Part shown: positions 1-12,215 of the stretch, in pieces
Layout of the letters: every line of letters starts with the position of its first letter
Numbering within the stretch: the stretch's first letter is position 1
Origin: Elephas maximus indicus
Taxonomy: Eukaryota > Chordata > Mammalia > Proboscidea > Elephantidae
DNA: 64,000 nucleotides
Assembly (NCBI RefSeq): GCF_024166365.1
Contig: NC_064827.1
Coordinates: 54,092,635-54,156,634 of the forward strand
Direction of reading: 5' to 3'
The notes under the pieces: generated by a model
What the model was told of the DNA's origin: nothing
Database searches by the model: none
Seen by the model: only the letters and a program-made list of their open reading frames with translations
Made by a program: the position numbers and the translations under genes

Positions 1-1103
1 ATAGAAATAAAGCAGATTTTTGCTGTAAACACATTATAGTTTAACATTTTTTCTTGCTTTATCTTCATTCTTTCTGAGAAGGTAAGTTCATGCAGGATAC
101 CATCCCCAACTCTTTTATGAAAAGAAAATAAATACAAATAAGCAATAAAATAAATAAATCCACAGGACAGAAGTGAATCCATGTGCTTAAAGCTGCAAAA
201 GAAAAACAAACCCATAAAGGATAGTTTAGGCCATGAATTCAGATAGGGAGATAGCATATTACTTAATTAAAGTGTTTCAGAAAAGTCTATTAAGCTATAT
301 TCTAGGTTCTGACTGTAATATTCAAAGAAATGTGATGATTCATGGTAAAATATTTGGATTCTGACAAATTACAGTTTGCTTAAGAAATCAGAAGCAGTAT
401 TTATGCACTCACATAGACACAAAGAAACATACACACCACAAACAAAATATGTGTACATTAAAAGACAAATGGAAATGTGTCAAAGCTAATTTTTAATTAT
501 AACACCATTACCCTTTGTTTCAGGAGGATAACAATGAGTCATGAGTAAGGATACTCATTCTGGATTTGGGTACACACTCCTTGCAAAAGAAGCACTACTA
601 CAGACCTAGAGAAAATGTTTTAATTTGGATGATGATCATTTAAAGAACCCATTTTGCTCCAAGTGAAATAAAACAATGACTTACAAGGCATCAGGCTTGT
701 ATATACTGTTATCCATGAAGAAGTGGACTGATAAAAAATTGGAATGGAGAATTGAAATCCCTGCTTACTTAATTGGGGGGTGATGAGAGACTGAAAGGAT
801 GTCCTTCAAGGCTGAATAATTGTGTGTTAAAACCACATGTGGAAATAAATGAGCACTGCCATTGGATAGATTGTTGAGATATTTTTGCAATATATATTTT
901 GCAAATACAGGGAAAAGGTAGTGAGGATGACACAGACACTCAAAAAACTTTTTCCCTGTTTTGAGATTTTTTTTCTTTCCCTGATCCTGTATTGGTGAAA
1001 CATGACTTGCATTTATGAGTTCCAGAGGATCACTTGCTAAACATGACACTGTAACAATACATAACAATACTTCTATTATTGTCCGCATTCCTAAAAGTAT
1101 GGA
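1..1103. other. Intergenic, no gene recognised
   Basis: AT-rich sequence with no supported gene. Short minus-strand reading frames in the right half have no family signature that I recognise. The possible retroviral remnant just to the right is listed separately. Confidence 0.5.
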
Positions 1104-1376
1104 TCATTCCTTCTTTTCACCTTTTTGAAGTGGGTTAATGGCTTGTGTATCTTTCTTAACCAGGGAATGAGGAAGACCTACATATTCACGCTTATCGAGC
1201 CCTATTCCATATGACTGGGAATAGCTAATATAAATGTCTACATTTATATTGCTGCCAGCATTATGGGTAAGTCCTCTCGTTAAGCCTAAGAGTCCTATCC
1301 CAAGGGGAATAATCTGGGCAAAAATTAATGAAAAATGGAAAGAAGGGGAAATGATTGCTAATAGAAAGGGAGTCAA
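1104..1376 (-). other. Possible degraded retroviral env-like fragment
   Basis: A 90-codon minus-strand frame contains a glycine- and leucine-rich hydrophobic stretch (IIPLGIGLLGLTRGL) followed by a polar, glutamine- and leucine-containing stretch. This order is loosely like the fusion peptide and heptad region of gammaretrovirus-type transmembrane subunits. The usual downstream motifs (immunosuppressive region, CX6CC) are not visible. The adjoining L1 insertion begins almost exactly at its right edge. The match is weak and could be chance. Confidence 0.2.
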
Positions 1377-1388
1377 TAAAGATAATGC

Positions 1389-2917
1389 AATTAGCCATTA
1401 GAGAAATGCAAATCAAAACTACAATGAGATTCCATCTCACTCCAACAAGGCTGGCATTAATCCAAAAAAACACAAAATAATAAATGTTGGAGAGGCTGTG
1501 GAGAGATCGAAACACTTATATACTGTTGATGGGGATGTAAAATGGTACAACCACTTTGGAAATCCATTTGGTGCTTCCTTAAAAAGCTAAAAATAGAACT
1601 ACCGTACGATCCAGCAATCCCACTCCTTGGAATATATCCCAGAGAAATAAGAGCATTCACATGAACGGATACATGTACACCCATATTCACTGCAGCACTG
1701 GTTCCAAAAAAGTGGAAGCAACCAAAGTGCCCATGAACGGATGAATAGATAAATAAATTATGGTATATTCACATAATGGAATACTACACAACAATTAAGA
1801 ACAACAACGAATCTGTGAAACATCTCATAACATGGAGGAATGTGGGAGGCATGCTGAGTGAAATTAGTCAGTTGCCAAAGGACAAATATTGTATGAGACC
1901 ACTATTATAAGAACTCTAGAAAAAGTTTAAACGCCAAAGAAAATATTCTTCGATAGTTACGAGGGTGAGGAGGGAGGGAGAGAGGTATTTGCTAATTAGA
2001 TAGTAGACTAGAACTATTTTTTTAGAACTACTTTAGGTGAAGGGGAAGACAGCACACAATACAGGAGAGGTCAGTACAATGGGACTAAACCAAAAGAAGT
2101 TTCCGGAATACAACTGAAAGCTTTGAAGGCCAGAATAGCAGTGATAGGGGTTTGGGGACCATGTTTTCAGGGGACAGCTAGGGCAATTGGCATAACGAAA
2201 TGTACAAAGAAAACGTTCTTCATCCTACTTTGGTGAGAGGCGTCTGAGGTCTTAAACGTTAGCAAGTGGCATTCTAAGATGCATTAATTTGTCTCAAACC
2301 ATCTGGAGCAAAGGAGAATGAAGAACACCAAAGACATATGGTAAAGATGAGCCCAAGAGACAGAAAGGGCCACATAAACCAGAAACTCCATTAGTCTGAG
2401 ACCAGAAGAACTAGATGGTGCCTGGCTACCACTGATCACTGCCCTGATAGGGAACACAACAGAGAATCCCTGATAGAGCAGGAGAACAGTGGGATACAGA
2501 TTTCAAATTCTTGTGTGGTCTGACTGAGACTAGAGGAACCCTGGAGCTCATGGTCCCCAGACCCTTTGTTAGCCCAAGATTGGAATTATTCCCGAAGCCA
2601 ACTCTCCAGACAGGGATTGGACTGGACTATAAGCTAGATAATGATACTGGTAAGAAGTGAGCTTCTCAGCTCAAGCAAACACATGAGACTATGTTTGCAA
2701 CTCCGGTCTGGAGGCAAGATGAGAAGAAAGAGGGTGACAGAGCTGGTTGAATGGACATGGGGAATACAGGGTGGAGAAGAGCAATGTGCTGTCTCATTAC
2801 GGGGGGGAACAGCTAGGAGTACATAGCAAGGCGTGTATAACTTTTTGTATAGGAGACTGACTTGATTTGTAAACTTTCACTTAAAGCATAATAAAAAGAT
2901 GAATTTAAAAAAAAGAG
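1389..2917 (+). mobile_element. L1 3' end, 5'-truncated (ORF2 C-terminus plus 3' UTR)
   Basis: The left part matches, over its whole length, the ORF2 C-terminal coding region of the L1 at 16.8-22.4 kb, starting at the shared phrase 'ttagccattagagaaatgc'. It continues through a purine-rich 3' UTR to the shared terminus 'aactttcacttaaagc' and an A-rich tail near 2890-2917. The ORF2 frame is broken by several stops. It lacks everything upstream, as is usual for a 5'-truncated insertion. No convincing target-site duplication was seen. Confidence 0.9.
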
Positions 2918-4010
2918 AAAGCTAATATCACCTTGGTATCACAGGAGAGGCTAACGGCAAGAGAATATTACCTCTTAGATATATTACAGATGCCACCCAC
3001 AACGGTGAAGCTATTTGCCTGCAGAAACAGTCTTCTATATTTGAAGCTGAAATTCAAAATATCATGTGCCCTAATGCCTATATAACATGTTTTTGTACAT
3101 GGAGGCCAATAGTCAAGGTAAAGAATACTAGGTAAACCGATAGGAGGGTCAGTTTAAGGTGACTTGCTGAGCTCAGCTACTTACCACTGATAGGTCCAAT
3201 GTTTGTCAACATAGCCTATGGAAGCTCTTTGACATGCTCTAACTATAGTTGGAGGTTACTACTGCCTATATGATAGTATTGTGAGGAAATCAAGATTTGG
3301 GGTCCAAAACATCTACTCGAATTCAACTCAAGCGATAACAGTTAATGGGAACAGCATGTTTGGTGTATAAACTAACATAGGCTAAGACATTCTAAACAGG
3401 CTTGTGTATACACTCTGGAATCTCATGAGTTCTGTAATTATCCAATCCTGTATAATTGCCACACCATTTAATTCCCAATTTATGGCTTCCTCTGAAAAGT
3501 ACAAACTCAGTCAACATACAGCATGCATTATCTCATAGACATAATCTATTGGAGCTAAGAAATGATTCCCTTTACCTGATTCAAGTGACTCTAGTGACAG
3601 TCCTCACCAGCTCTGTCCTGTTGATCAGCTAGGGAGGGCATCATTTATACCATAGTTTATGTGCTCCAGAAGTGCATTCTCAAAGAATACACTGTGGATG
3701 ATGGTACTTAGTATATATCCATAGATTATATATGAACATAGAAAAATATATAATGATGTAATTATGTCCAGGATCTGCTTCAAAATAATCTGGAGAAAGG
3801 ATACAAGTAGGTTTAGGTAACGATGAAAGAAGACTGGCTATGTGTAGGTAATTATTTAAGCTGCATGATTGTGTGATTAGTACACAGGGTTTTATTTGAT
3901 TATTCTCACTCTTTTGTTAAATATTTCAAAATTTCTAAAAAATGTTTTAAAGAAAAATGTGTATGTGTATGTATGGATATATAGATAGGTACAAGATAGG
4001 CTTATAAGTC
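2918..4010. other. Intergenic, nothing recognised
   Basis: No long frame, known repeat signature or RNA gene could be identified by eye. It lies between the L1 3' end and a TG microsatellite. Confidence 0.4.
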
Positions 4011-4041
4011 TGTGTGTGTGTGTGCGTGTGTGTGTGTGTGT
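4011..4041. repeat. (TG)n microsatellite
   Basis: Roughly 15 TG units with one CG interruption. It sits just upstream of an old L1-like 3' end. Confidence 0.95.
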
Positions 4042-4380
4042 AGTATGATCTTTCTGGGGGGCAATTTACCCAAAAAATTTAAAAGATTCATATCACCTGT
4101 TTGATTAATTTTACTTCTCATAATTTATCCTGTGAAACCGTAAGCATACAGCATTAAAAAAAATGAAAAACTCTAATCCTCAATTGCTGATGGTACACTG
4201 AATGATAAATCAATACAAAAACATAGTGAATGCTATGACTTCTACTTAGTAAGAGAAATATTAAAAATGGTATCTTTGGGAAGTGGTAATAGTGAAAACA
4301 ATGTTTTTTCTCTTTATAGTTTTTGATATTTTTGGAATTTTTGAAACATATTTATTTATTAATCAGAAAATAATAAACTT
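4042..4380 (+). mobile_element. Old L1 3'-end fragment (probable)
   Basis: The text resembles the degenerate C-terminal ORF2/3' UTR of ancient mammalian L1s: a 'ggggggcaattt' start, a 'cttctcataatttatcctg' segment and a run of lysine-rich codons. No intact frame remains. The assignment is from remembered consensus and is only moderately secure. Confidence 0.5.
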
Positions 4381-6344
4381 AATCTTTTGGATTTCCCAAT
4401 CTGCTAAGGAAGGGAGCTTATTATTGAATCTGATAATTTTCTGGTCATTGATCAATATGAGCACACTTGTCTATACCTAGGTCAATTTGCACCCACCTCT
4501 AAATGCCAAGGGAAAGAGGATTTTAATAAAATTTTCAGGGTAAGAGTTCGAACCTGATATAAACCTGCATATAAAACACTGACACCCTTTACATTGTGGG
4601 AAAAAAATTAAAGTGCTAAAAAGTTGGCTGAAACAATAGAAACGAAGTCATTTATATGCCTAAAATCTTGTTCAAAGGCTAAAGAGGATTAAAGAAGTAT
4701 CAGATGCAAATGTAGGACTCCTTGGCGAGAGGGCAGGAAGGGTGCCAGAAGTTCAAAAGTCATAATCCACAGTATTTGGTACGTCCTGTCTGAATAGAAC
4801 TAAAAGTAATGTCCCATGTGATCCAACACAGAGGAGAAGGACCAGCAGCTGGAAGTTCTCAGCAGTGACAATAGTCTAGGTGGGTCAGTGACAGGTCAGC
4901 AGAATTTTAGTGACCAGACCACTTAGGCAAAAACCTGGGTTAACCCCAAGGAAGTAGATTGGCAGAGAGCAAAGTCCCCAGGTAGGAGATACAAGGTCAC
5001 GTTGTGGTTCTAAAACCAGTTGAAAAGAGGAAAATTGAGTAGGAAAATAGTCGAAACCCAGAGCTGTCTTAATGGGCTAAGAAATAGCTTACATTGGATT
5101 GCATGTCCCAAACATACTCTGTGCTCAGCTTTGGCCCTCTAAACAAGCAATCTACAGAAAAGATAAAAGCTACAATAGATTTACTGAGGAGTTCCAACTC
5201 ACTGGAGAATAACAAGAAATATATTTATTTCTTCAATCACTACTTTCATCACTCTTTCTGAGCCTATAAGAACATCTTAGGCAGATGTGAAATGTGTCTG
5301 GGTTGGTTTTGTTTTTTTTTTAGGTCCTTATATACCCACCTTTCTCCCTCCTCTAGGCTAGCTCCTCTGCTGTTCTGCAGACTCTAGAGCTCAACAGGCT
5401 TCCTCACATCAAGCCAGATGACAGCCTCTCCTTTGCAAGCATCCAAACCCTCAAGAAACTGTCTTGCCACACCCCCTCACTTGGCAAAGACTGGGAAAAA
5501 ACAACTTTCCCATTCTTCCACAGGAATAATAAGGAAACTGCCTTTCACCATTCATTGTGCACTCCCCGTAATGTAAAATACTCCCATCATTCTTTCTTCC
5601 TCTGGCTAGATCTTTATATAGATATGTGGAGGAGAAAGGAGAGTGTGATTGATATGAACAGGGTGATTGTCAGGGGGAGATAGTTGGCTCTAATATTTAG
5701 TAGCACAGAAGAATAAGTGGGGTTAAGTAGTATGTTTAGTCCTCAATTTAGAGTTTTAGCTTCAATTCTGAAATTGTAGGACAATATAAAAAAAAAAAAA
5801 CTTTTTTTTTTTTATGACACTGGTACTATCCTAGGTGTTTTCTCCAACTTACCGAGACTTTCAACAACACTGGAGCTAGGATTTATTTATGCTGTTATCA
5901 CAAATTACAAGTAAATTACTTAAGTAATAAATAAACAAGTACAAAGAAACTACAGCTTAGAAAAAAAAAACTATCCAATATCATAATCATGTGTGGTAGA
6001 GCAGAAATTGGACCCTTGCCTCTCTACTTCCAAAGCTTATGTGTGACTTTGTCCCACTATGTTGCCACAGAGTACATCAGAAACGCTCATTTCAGATACA
6101 ACCAGGGATAAGATTCTAATGGAATACACTGTCTTTGTGAGATCTAGACAAAGGCATGCTGGAAGCTTAGTTTATAGCAGGCTACTGTTTTCAGTATAGA
6201 ATACTATAGAGCAGTGCTCGTACAGGCAAAGAAAAAGAATATCTGTCTCTAATTATGGTTTCCCCAAAGAAGGCTCTCACAAATCTGCCTATGAGTTTGT
6301 CTTTGTGCTTGTTACACAAAAACAGACATATCCCAGAGTTCTTA
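4381..6344. other. Intergenic, downstream flank of the OR13C3-like gene
   Basis: No gene recognised. It includes a pyrimidine-rich tract around 5310-5600 and an A13-C-T12 homopolymer pair at 5788-5813, which could fold as a hairpin. The OR13C3-like 3' UTR should lie in the right-hand part, but I cannot fix its polyadenylation site. Confidence 0.4.
5788..5813. repeat. Poly(A)/poly(T) inverted homopolymer pair
   Basis: Thirteen A residues, one C, then twelve T residues form a perfect inverted repeat. It may be two abutting retroposon tails of opposite orientation, but flanking elements are not recognisable. Confidence 0.85.
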
Positions 6345-7295
6345 TTAAACAGGTTTGTGGTTCAGCAGATATTTCACGGCAGCTTTTACATCCTTATTCC
6401 TCAAGCTATAGATTATAGGATTCAGCATGGGGGTTACTACCCCATAAAACAGGGAAATGAGTTTGTCTAATGCTTGCAGCTTGTCCTCTTCAAGCAAGTC
6501 TTGGGACTTGGGCTTTGCATACATGAAGAAGATGGTACCATAAAATATGATCACTACAGTCAGATGTGCTGAGCAGGTGGAGAAGGCCTTGCGTCTCCCT
6601 GTGGCTGAGTTCATCCTCAAGATGGTGCAAAGGATGAACATGTAGGAAAAGAAAATAACCAGCAGTGGAAGAACCAGGAAGGCTATATTTGATACCACCA
6701 TGGTGATAATGTTAAGGGATATATCAGCACAAGCGAGCTTGAGAACAGCTAATATTTCACATGTGAAATGATTGATACTATTTTTCCCACAGAATGGCAA
6801 TTGCATGGCAAGAGCTGACTGCACAATTGAGTTGATTCCACCAGAAAGCCATGACACAGAAGCCATCAGCACATACACCAACTTGTGCATTATGACGGAG
6901 TATCTCAGAGGGTTACAGATGGCCACGTAGCGATCAAAAGCCATCATGCCGAGGAGCAAACACTCTGTTGATCCCATTGCAAACCCAATGAACATCTGCA
7001 CTGCACATCCAGGGAAGGAAATGTTTCTTTTCTTTGAGATTAAGCTCACCAATGTTGAGGGAACAGAGGAGGATGTGTAGCAGATATCCAGGAAAGAGAG
7101 GTTGCCCAGGAAGAAGTACATGGGGGTATGAAGATGGGAATCAAAGATGCTTGCTATGATGAGAACACTATTGCCAATTAGAATCATTAGATACATCACT
7201 AGAATTAGAACAAAGTAAATGATCTCAAGTTTTGGGTACCCAGAAAGACCCAGAAGAACGAATTCTCTCACAAATGTCTGGTTAAACTTACCCAT
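6345..7295 (-). CDS. OR13C3: Olfactory receptor family 13 subfamily C, OR13C3-like
   Basis: Intact 316-residue odorant receptor: a seven-transmembrane class A GPCR expected in olfactory sensory cilia, coupling to Golf and adenylyl cyclase III. Visible hallmarks are an N-glycosylation sequon NQT (5-7), GN of TM1 (41-42), LHTPMY (55-60), TM3 Cys97, [10 protein letters not shown] (118-127), ECL2 cysteines 169/179/189, SY of TM5 (217-218), [10 protein letters not shown] (236-245) and [12 protein letters not shown] (289-300). Length and single coding exon are normal for the family. The chosen ATG gives the usual short extracellular N-terminus. The C-terminal AVKYLLN and the SLNIITMV segment after ECL2 resemble OR13C3 as I remember it; OR13C4 is the main alternative. 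Its ligand is unknown. It diverges from the OR13C8-like gene about 27 kb away. Confidence 0.9.
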   Translation of the reverse strand: MGKFNQTFVREFVLLGLSGYPKLEIIYFVLILVMYLMILIGNSVLIIASIFDSHLHTPMYFFLGNLSFLDICYTSSSVPSTLVSLISKKRNISFPGCAVQMFIGFAMGSTECLLLGMMAFDRYVAICNPLRYSVIMHKLVYVLMASVSWLSGGINSIVQSALAMQLPFCGKNSINHFTCEILAVLKLACADISLNIITMVVSNIAFLVLPLLVIFFSYMFILCTILRMNSATGRRKAFSTCSAHLTVVIIFYGTIFFMYAKPKSQDLLEEDKLQALDKLISLFYGVVTPMLNPIIYSLRNKDVKAAVKYLLNHKPV

Positions 7296-8179
7296 GACAT
7301 CTGTTTTCAGGTCGTCAAAGTAAGATCTAACATAAAAATATTGCCCGCAAAGAAAAAAATGTTAAAATTCACCCGAGCAATCATTATTTTTTTAGGATGG
7401 AACAGAAGGCATGTTTGCTTGAAGCTCTGACATCCAGTTATCCAGTAGTGTGCATGACTAGAATACATTGAAATTGGGAATGTTACTTAGGTCCCATAGC
7501 CAATGTACACAGATCTACTTATGTTCAGAATCAAGTCCAGAAGTAACCTTTCCAGCTGTTGAGGACAAGTTCCTGAGTTGAAGTGATTAAATCCCTGGAA
7601 TGGAATATTATAGATTACAATATGACTTTCTTTTGTCAGTACCACAAGCAAGTAGTGGTGACAAATGAACAAAGACAGGAATTTTGAATCAGTGATTAAC
7701 ACAGATGGTCAAAATGTCAAAGCAACTTTGTCTTTTATGCATATCTCCATCTATGCCTGGCACTGGGTACCTTATTTCTGTCAGTTTAATAGTGGAAGTT
7801 TAGAGATATTTAATCATAATAAACTGAATAACATGTAATGAAATTTGACATCTGTTCAACAGCAGTCTGAGTTGTTGATCTCATATTCCAGCCCACTCTC
7901 AGTATCTTGTTTGACTACTCCAATGACAAAATCTTTGCATAGACCAGCTCTACATGTATATGATGGATAATCTTTGGAGAACATTACATAGTTTCTTCAC
8001 TTGTTTTATTCTGTGTTTTCAGAATTTATCTTTGTAATTTACATGTTTAAGTCAGCCTGAATACACAATAATAATGTTTACTTTATATACATGCATATAC
8101 CAAAAAAATGCATATAGATGTGTCTATATTACCATTCTATGCTTTACACATTATAATCATTTTTTTATCATCTCCATTT
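7296..8179. other. 5' flank of the OR13C3-like gene
   Basis: No coding feature. OR genes usually have one or more non-coding 5' exons and a splice acceptor shortly before the ATG. I could not pick a strong acceptor here, so promoter and UTR exons remain unplaced. Confidence 0.35.
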
Positions 8180-8290
8180 TTTTCAAATATAGAAGAGAGA
8201 ATTTGACCAAGGTAAACCAGTAGTAAATAATGAAGTAGAGCTTGAAGCTCAGGTCTTTAATATGAAGTCAAGCTCTCTGCTTCACTAATT
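8180..8290 (-). repeat. MIR-like fragment
   Basis: The order 'gaccaaggtaaaccag', 'gaagctcaggtct' and 'gtcaagctctctgcttcac' follows the reverse-complement MIR pattern (loss of 'aaggtcacacagctagtaag', then 'tctgactccagagcc'). It is heavily diverged. Confidence 0.45.
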
Positions 8291-8445
8291 TTCATATGCT
8301 TATGAATCATCTTGGAATTGGGTTAAACTACAGATGCCTGAGACAAGGCCTGAGATTCTTCATTTCTAATAAGCTCTCAAGGATGCTGATGCAACTGACC
8401 TAGAAATCACACAGAGTAGCAAGGCTTTACTCTACAATGAGTTAG
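8291..8445 (+). repeat. MER5A-like (hAT-Charlie) fragment
   Basis: The phrases 'atgaatcatcttggaat', 'gagattcttcatttctaataagctctcaaggatgctgatgc' in degenerate form match the middle and right of the non-autonomous hAT element MER5A as remembered. Terminal repeats are not clear. Confidence 0.5.
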
Positions 8446-9867
8446 TAGATTATCCAGACACTTTTGATCCAAACAGAACATCTTTTGTCTTATTATATTG
8501 GCTTAACAATCTGGAAAATGGTAAGACCACACTTCTTTTGTGTTATATAGAAAATTCCAGGGTTGTACCATGTAGTTATATAGTCTTAAAAAAATAATGT
8601 TATTCAAAGACACAATTTTATAAGGTAGGATAAACTTGTACTATACCACTACAATATTTTTAGAATATTACTGACACCCTACCTCGAGCCCAATCATGTT
8701 ACAAGCATGCTAACGAGAAAGAAAAGGATAATGTAAGCTGCTTCCCATTACAATGTTCACAATTCAGCTAAGGATACTAAAAAACTTCACATGAAAATAC
8801 AATATATACAATTATACTGTATAGCTTGAGTTAAAATTGTAAGTTTTTCCAGAAAGAAGAACTTTACGGAACTAAATCAGTCAAGTGAGAATTTAAGAAG
8901 CATTTCAGGTGAGGACTGAATCTGGGATCATGGACAGCATTAGACAGGCTTGGAAGAAGAGAGGTGAAGGTGAGTACTCTGGAAAGAGAAGACGTTGAGC
9001 CAAAGTTTAAGAATAATCAGATTGGCAGTACATTCTTTTTGGACAAGGGAGTTTCTGTGAAGGATTGGTGGCAAGCACGTCTGGGAAGGAACATGTGGCA
9101 GGCATACATAAAGGCACAAAAGTCAGACAAAGAACCCGGTGCTTCTTTTAGTGGGAAAGGAGTCCACCAGTAGATAGCAGCAAGCACAGGATATTTATGA
9201 CCCATAACCTTAGCTATCTTCCAAATTTGACATCATACAATATGATTCTATAAGGTTTCTGAGCAAAAATGTAACACAAAGAATTAAAATATTTAGAATA
9301 ACGGGGCTATAAGTAATTACTGACTGGATGTTAAAATTGATCTTTTTGTAACAACCAAAAGTTGGTCAAAATCGCAAATTTAAGCCTCATGTGGGCTAGC
9401 AGTTTTGAGAAGTCAGCATAGCCACTCTTCTCCACTATCACACTCAGCTTGTTGTGTAATGACCTTTGGGATAACGACTGGGAGTCAGAAGTTGAACTTG
9501 ACAGAGAGGTTCCCACTACAGACACAATTCAGTTAAAAAAAAAAAAAACACATTGTAGAAGTGTTTTCAACTTTGAAAAGACAAACAAGGGAATGCACCA
9601 ATCACAAACTTACAAATGAAAAATCTGAGTCTAAAAGAGATTGTTAATTTTTATTTAGTTTAAGGCCAGGACTACCTCAAAAGGAATTAATATTAAAAAA
9701 AAAAAAAAAAAAGAACTTAGTTTCATTCATTTAGCCAACTTTTATTGCAGGAGCCAATGTACCAGATACTGAGCTTGAAATTAGTTCACTAGATAGTCAC
9801 ACGCACTACAATGGGCAGAGAGAGGCAAGATCCAAAGCCCACACTCTTTCAAGCACTATCCTGCCTG
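8446..9867. other. Intergenic, no gene recognised
   Basis: Short frames on both strands in 8960-9530 show no domain and start or stop arbitrarily. Several A-rich tracts (for example near 9530-9550) may mark decayed retroposon tails. Confidence 0.4.
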
Positions 9868-10074
9868 AAAAAACAGTTGTCATCAAGTAGACTATGACTC
9901 ATTGCAACCCCATGTGAATCAGAGTAGAACTGTGCTCCATAAGGTTTTTAATGGCTCACTTTTCAGAATTAGATTGCCAGATCTTTCTTCCAAGGTGCCT
10001 CTGGATGGGCTCAAACTTCCATCCTTTCTGTTAGTAGTTTAACATGTTGACCATTTAGAACTCTCAGGGACTCC
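9868..10074 (-). mobile_element. AfroSINE-related SINE, long variant
   Basis: A tRNA-derived SINE in minus orientation. It has the 'gactcattgcaaccccatgtg' start and 'agagtagaactgtgctccat' core, followed by a middle part ('cttccaaggtgcctctgg') that the common AfroSINE copies in this window lack. It is flanked by a 12-bp target-site duplication with one mismatch: ACTATCCTGCCT at 9856-9867 and ACTGTCCTGCCT at 10075-10086. Confidence 0.85.
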
Positions 10075-10086
10075 ACTGTCCTGCCT

Positions 10087-10989
10087 AGCAGGTAGCAATA
10101 AAATATATAGAGAAATCTTATGTCAACAACAGGGAGTGGTCAGTGAGAACCAAAGAATTAGGACCACCAAGACAAAATTTGACAAAACTCATTCAACAGG
10201 GCCCAGAGAAAAATGGCAACGATTCTACACTCACCCTATAGTCTTTTTAATACTAAATCAAAATCTTCCCCGAGTAGAGATGCCTTGGAAAAGGAACATG
10301 AGCACTTTGATCCGCCCAGTCATGAAATGCAAAAGGAAGAAAAACAAGACAATGACTTACCTGACTTACTGGCAAATATGGAGATGTTCCGGATTCAGCT
10401 CCTTTGGGTCTAAACCAGAGAGTCTTTTGGCTTCCGCTTCAGAAAACTATAATGACAATGTATCTTAAGCCCCTTAAACTGTTTCTCTCTGCCACCTGCA
10501 CTAAGCCTCCTCCTCCCAGGCAAGAATCCCCTCACCAATGTAAACCACCTTGAACCAGGCATGTCATGTTGCCTTTTTTTTCTTTTGCTCCGAGCACTCC
10601 GAACAATTACCTTGCATTTTGTGAGATAAAAAGAGGCTTAGGGGAAGGAGTTTGCTTGTCTTTCTCATCTCTCTACCTTTCTCCTCTATGCCTGTGGATG
10701 ACCACAGTGGTTGCATAAAACAGGTTTTAATTCAAAAGATACAGGCTTACTTTCTGGGTTCTTAAGCAATTTCCCTCACGGTACTTAGAGATTGGTGATC
10801 AGGACAACTTTAACATGCCACATGTGTTCATTTGCAGCAGGCTTTTAGTTTTAGTTTATTTTCTTGGTATCTTTCAATCAGTACTAACAAGCTGCTGTCT
10901 TATACAGATAATCACACCAGTTAATGCAATGTACATAAAGAGAATTTACCTAATATTTTTTTACTTGAACAGACTTAGATTCAAAGTTT
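10087..10989. other. Intergenic; faint LTR-like signs
   Basis: Two overlapping plus-strand frames (110 and 66 codons) at 10136-10468 show no recognised domain. A TATA-like 'gataaaaag' at about 10624 is followed by a CT-rich stretch, as in some retroviral LTRs. I found no terminal repeats, so this stays unassigned. Confidence 0.25.
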
Positions 10990-11045
10990 TTGGTTTAAAG
11001 TTCCTTGATTCTAATTTATAGCCTTAGTTTTCTCATTTGTAAAAT
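10990..11045 (+). repeat. MIR, left half (target of the RTE insertion)
   Basis: The 'aaagttccttgattc...cttagttttctcatttgtaaaat' text follows the MIR consensus segment 'caagttacttaacc...tcagtttcctcatctgtaaaat'. The right half resumes at 12664 after the RTE. The 11-bp duplicated target ATTTGTAAAAT occupies 11035-11045. Confidence 0.7.
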
Positions 11046-11052
11046 GTTGTTG

Positions 11053-12102
11053 TTAGGTGCCTTTGAGTCGGTTCCGACTCATAGCAACCCTATGCACAAC
11101 AGAACGAAACACTGCCCCGTCCTGAGCCATCCTTACAATCATTGTTCTGCTTGAGCTCATTGTTGCAGCCACTGTGTCAATCCACCTCGTTGAGGGTCTT
11201 CCTCTTTTCCGCTGACCCTGTACTCTGCCAAGCATGATGTCCTTCTCCAGGGACTGATCCTTCCTGACAACATGTCCAAAGTATGTAAGACACAGTCTCG
11301 CCATACTTGCTTCTAAGGAGCATTCTGGGTGTACTTCTTCTAAAACAGATTTGTTTGCTCTTTTTGCAGTCCATGGTATATTCAATATTCTCTGCCAACA
11401 CCACAATTCAAAGGCATCAACTCTTCTCCGGTCTTCCTTATTCATTGTCCAGCTTTCACAGGCATATGATGTGATTGAAAATACCATGGCTTGGGTCAGG
11501 TGCATCTTAGTCTTCAGGGTGACATCTTTGCTCTTCAACACTTTGAAGAGGTCCTTTGCAGCAGATTTGCCCAGTGCATTGCATCTTTTGATTTCTTGAC
11601 TGCTGCTTCCATGGCTGTTGATTGTGGATCCAAGAAAAATGAAATCCTTGACAACTTCAATCTTTTCTCTATTTATCATGATGTTCCTCATTGGTCCAGT
11701 TGTGAGGATTTTTGTTTTCTTTATGTTGAGGTGCAGTCCATTCTGAAGGCTGTGGTCTTTGATCTTCATTAGTAAGTGCTTCAAGTCCTCTTCACTTTCA
11801 GCAAGCAAGGTTGTGTCACCTGGATAACACAGGTTGTTAATGAGTCTTCCTCCAATCCTGATCCCCTGTTCTTCTTCATATAGTCCAGCTTCTCAGATTA
11901 TTTGTTCAGCATACAGATTAAATAGGTGTGGTGAAAGAATACAACCCTGACACACACCCTTCCTGACTTTAAACCAATCAGTATCCCCTTGTTCTGTCTG
12001 AACAACTGTCTCTTGATCTATGTAAAGGTTCCTCATGAGCACAATTAAGTGTTTTGGAATTCCCATTCTTCGCAGTGTTATCCATTGTTTGTTATGATTC
12101 AC
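11053..12102 (-). pseudogene. RTE reverse transcriptase C-terminal remnant
   Basis: Two minus-strand frames cover part of the RT palm and thumb and the region beyond. The upstream piece has the QGCILSPHLFNLYAEQII motif typical of RTE/BovB RT. The longer piece (251 residues) begins after the catalytic aspartate box with LAESEEDLKHLLMKIKDHSL and ends in the C-terminal domain with cysteine- and tryptophan-rich SYACESWTMNKEDRRR. The Tyr-Ala-Asp-Asp box, present in the related copy near 61.1 kb, is damaged here. It is not a host gene. Confidence 0.85.
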
Positions 12103-12215
12103 ACAGTTGAATGCCTTTGCGTAGTCAATAAAACACAGGTAAACATCCTTCTAGTATTCTCTGCTTTCAGCCAGGATCCATCTGACATCAGCAATGATAT
12201 CCCTGGTTCCACATG

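Noticed and set aside
10136-10468. A 110-codon frame as a small host or viral gene
   Set aside because: No recognisable domain, no conserved start context, and it overlaps another frame of equal quality. Kept only as unassigned.
11053-11808. A 251-codon minus-strand frame that looks like a substantial gene
   Set aside because: It is the C-terminal part of an RTE reverse transcriptase inside a dated retrotransposon insertion. The same text recurs at 24.4, 48.1, 56.2 and 60.5 kb.
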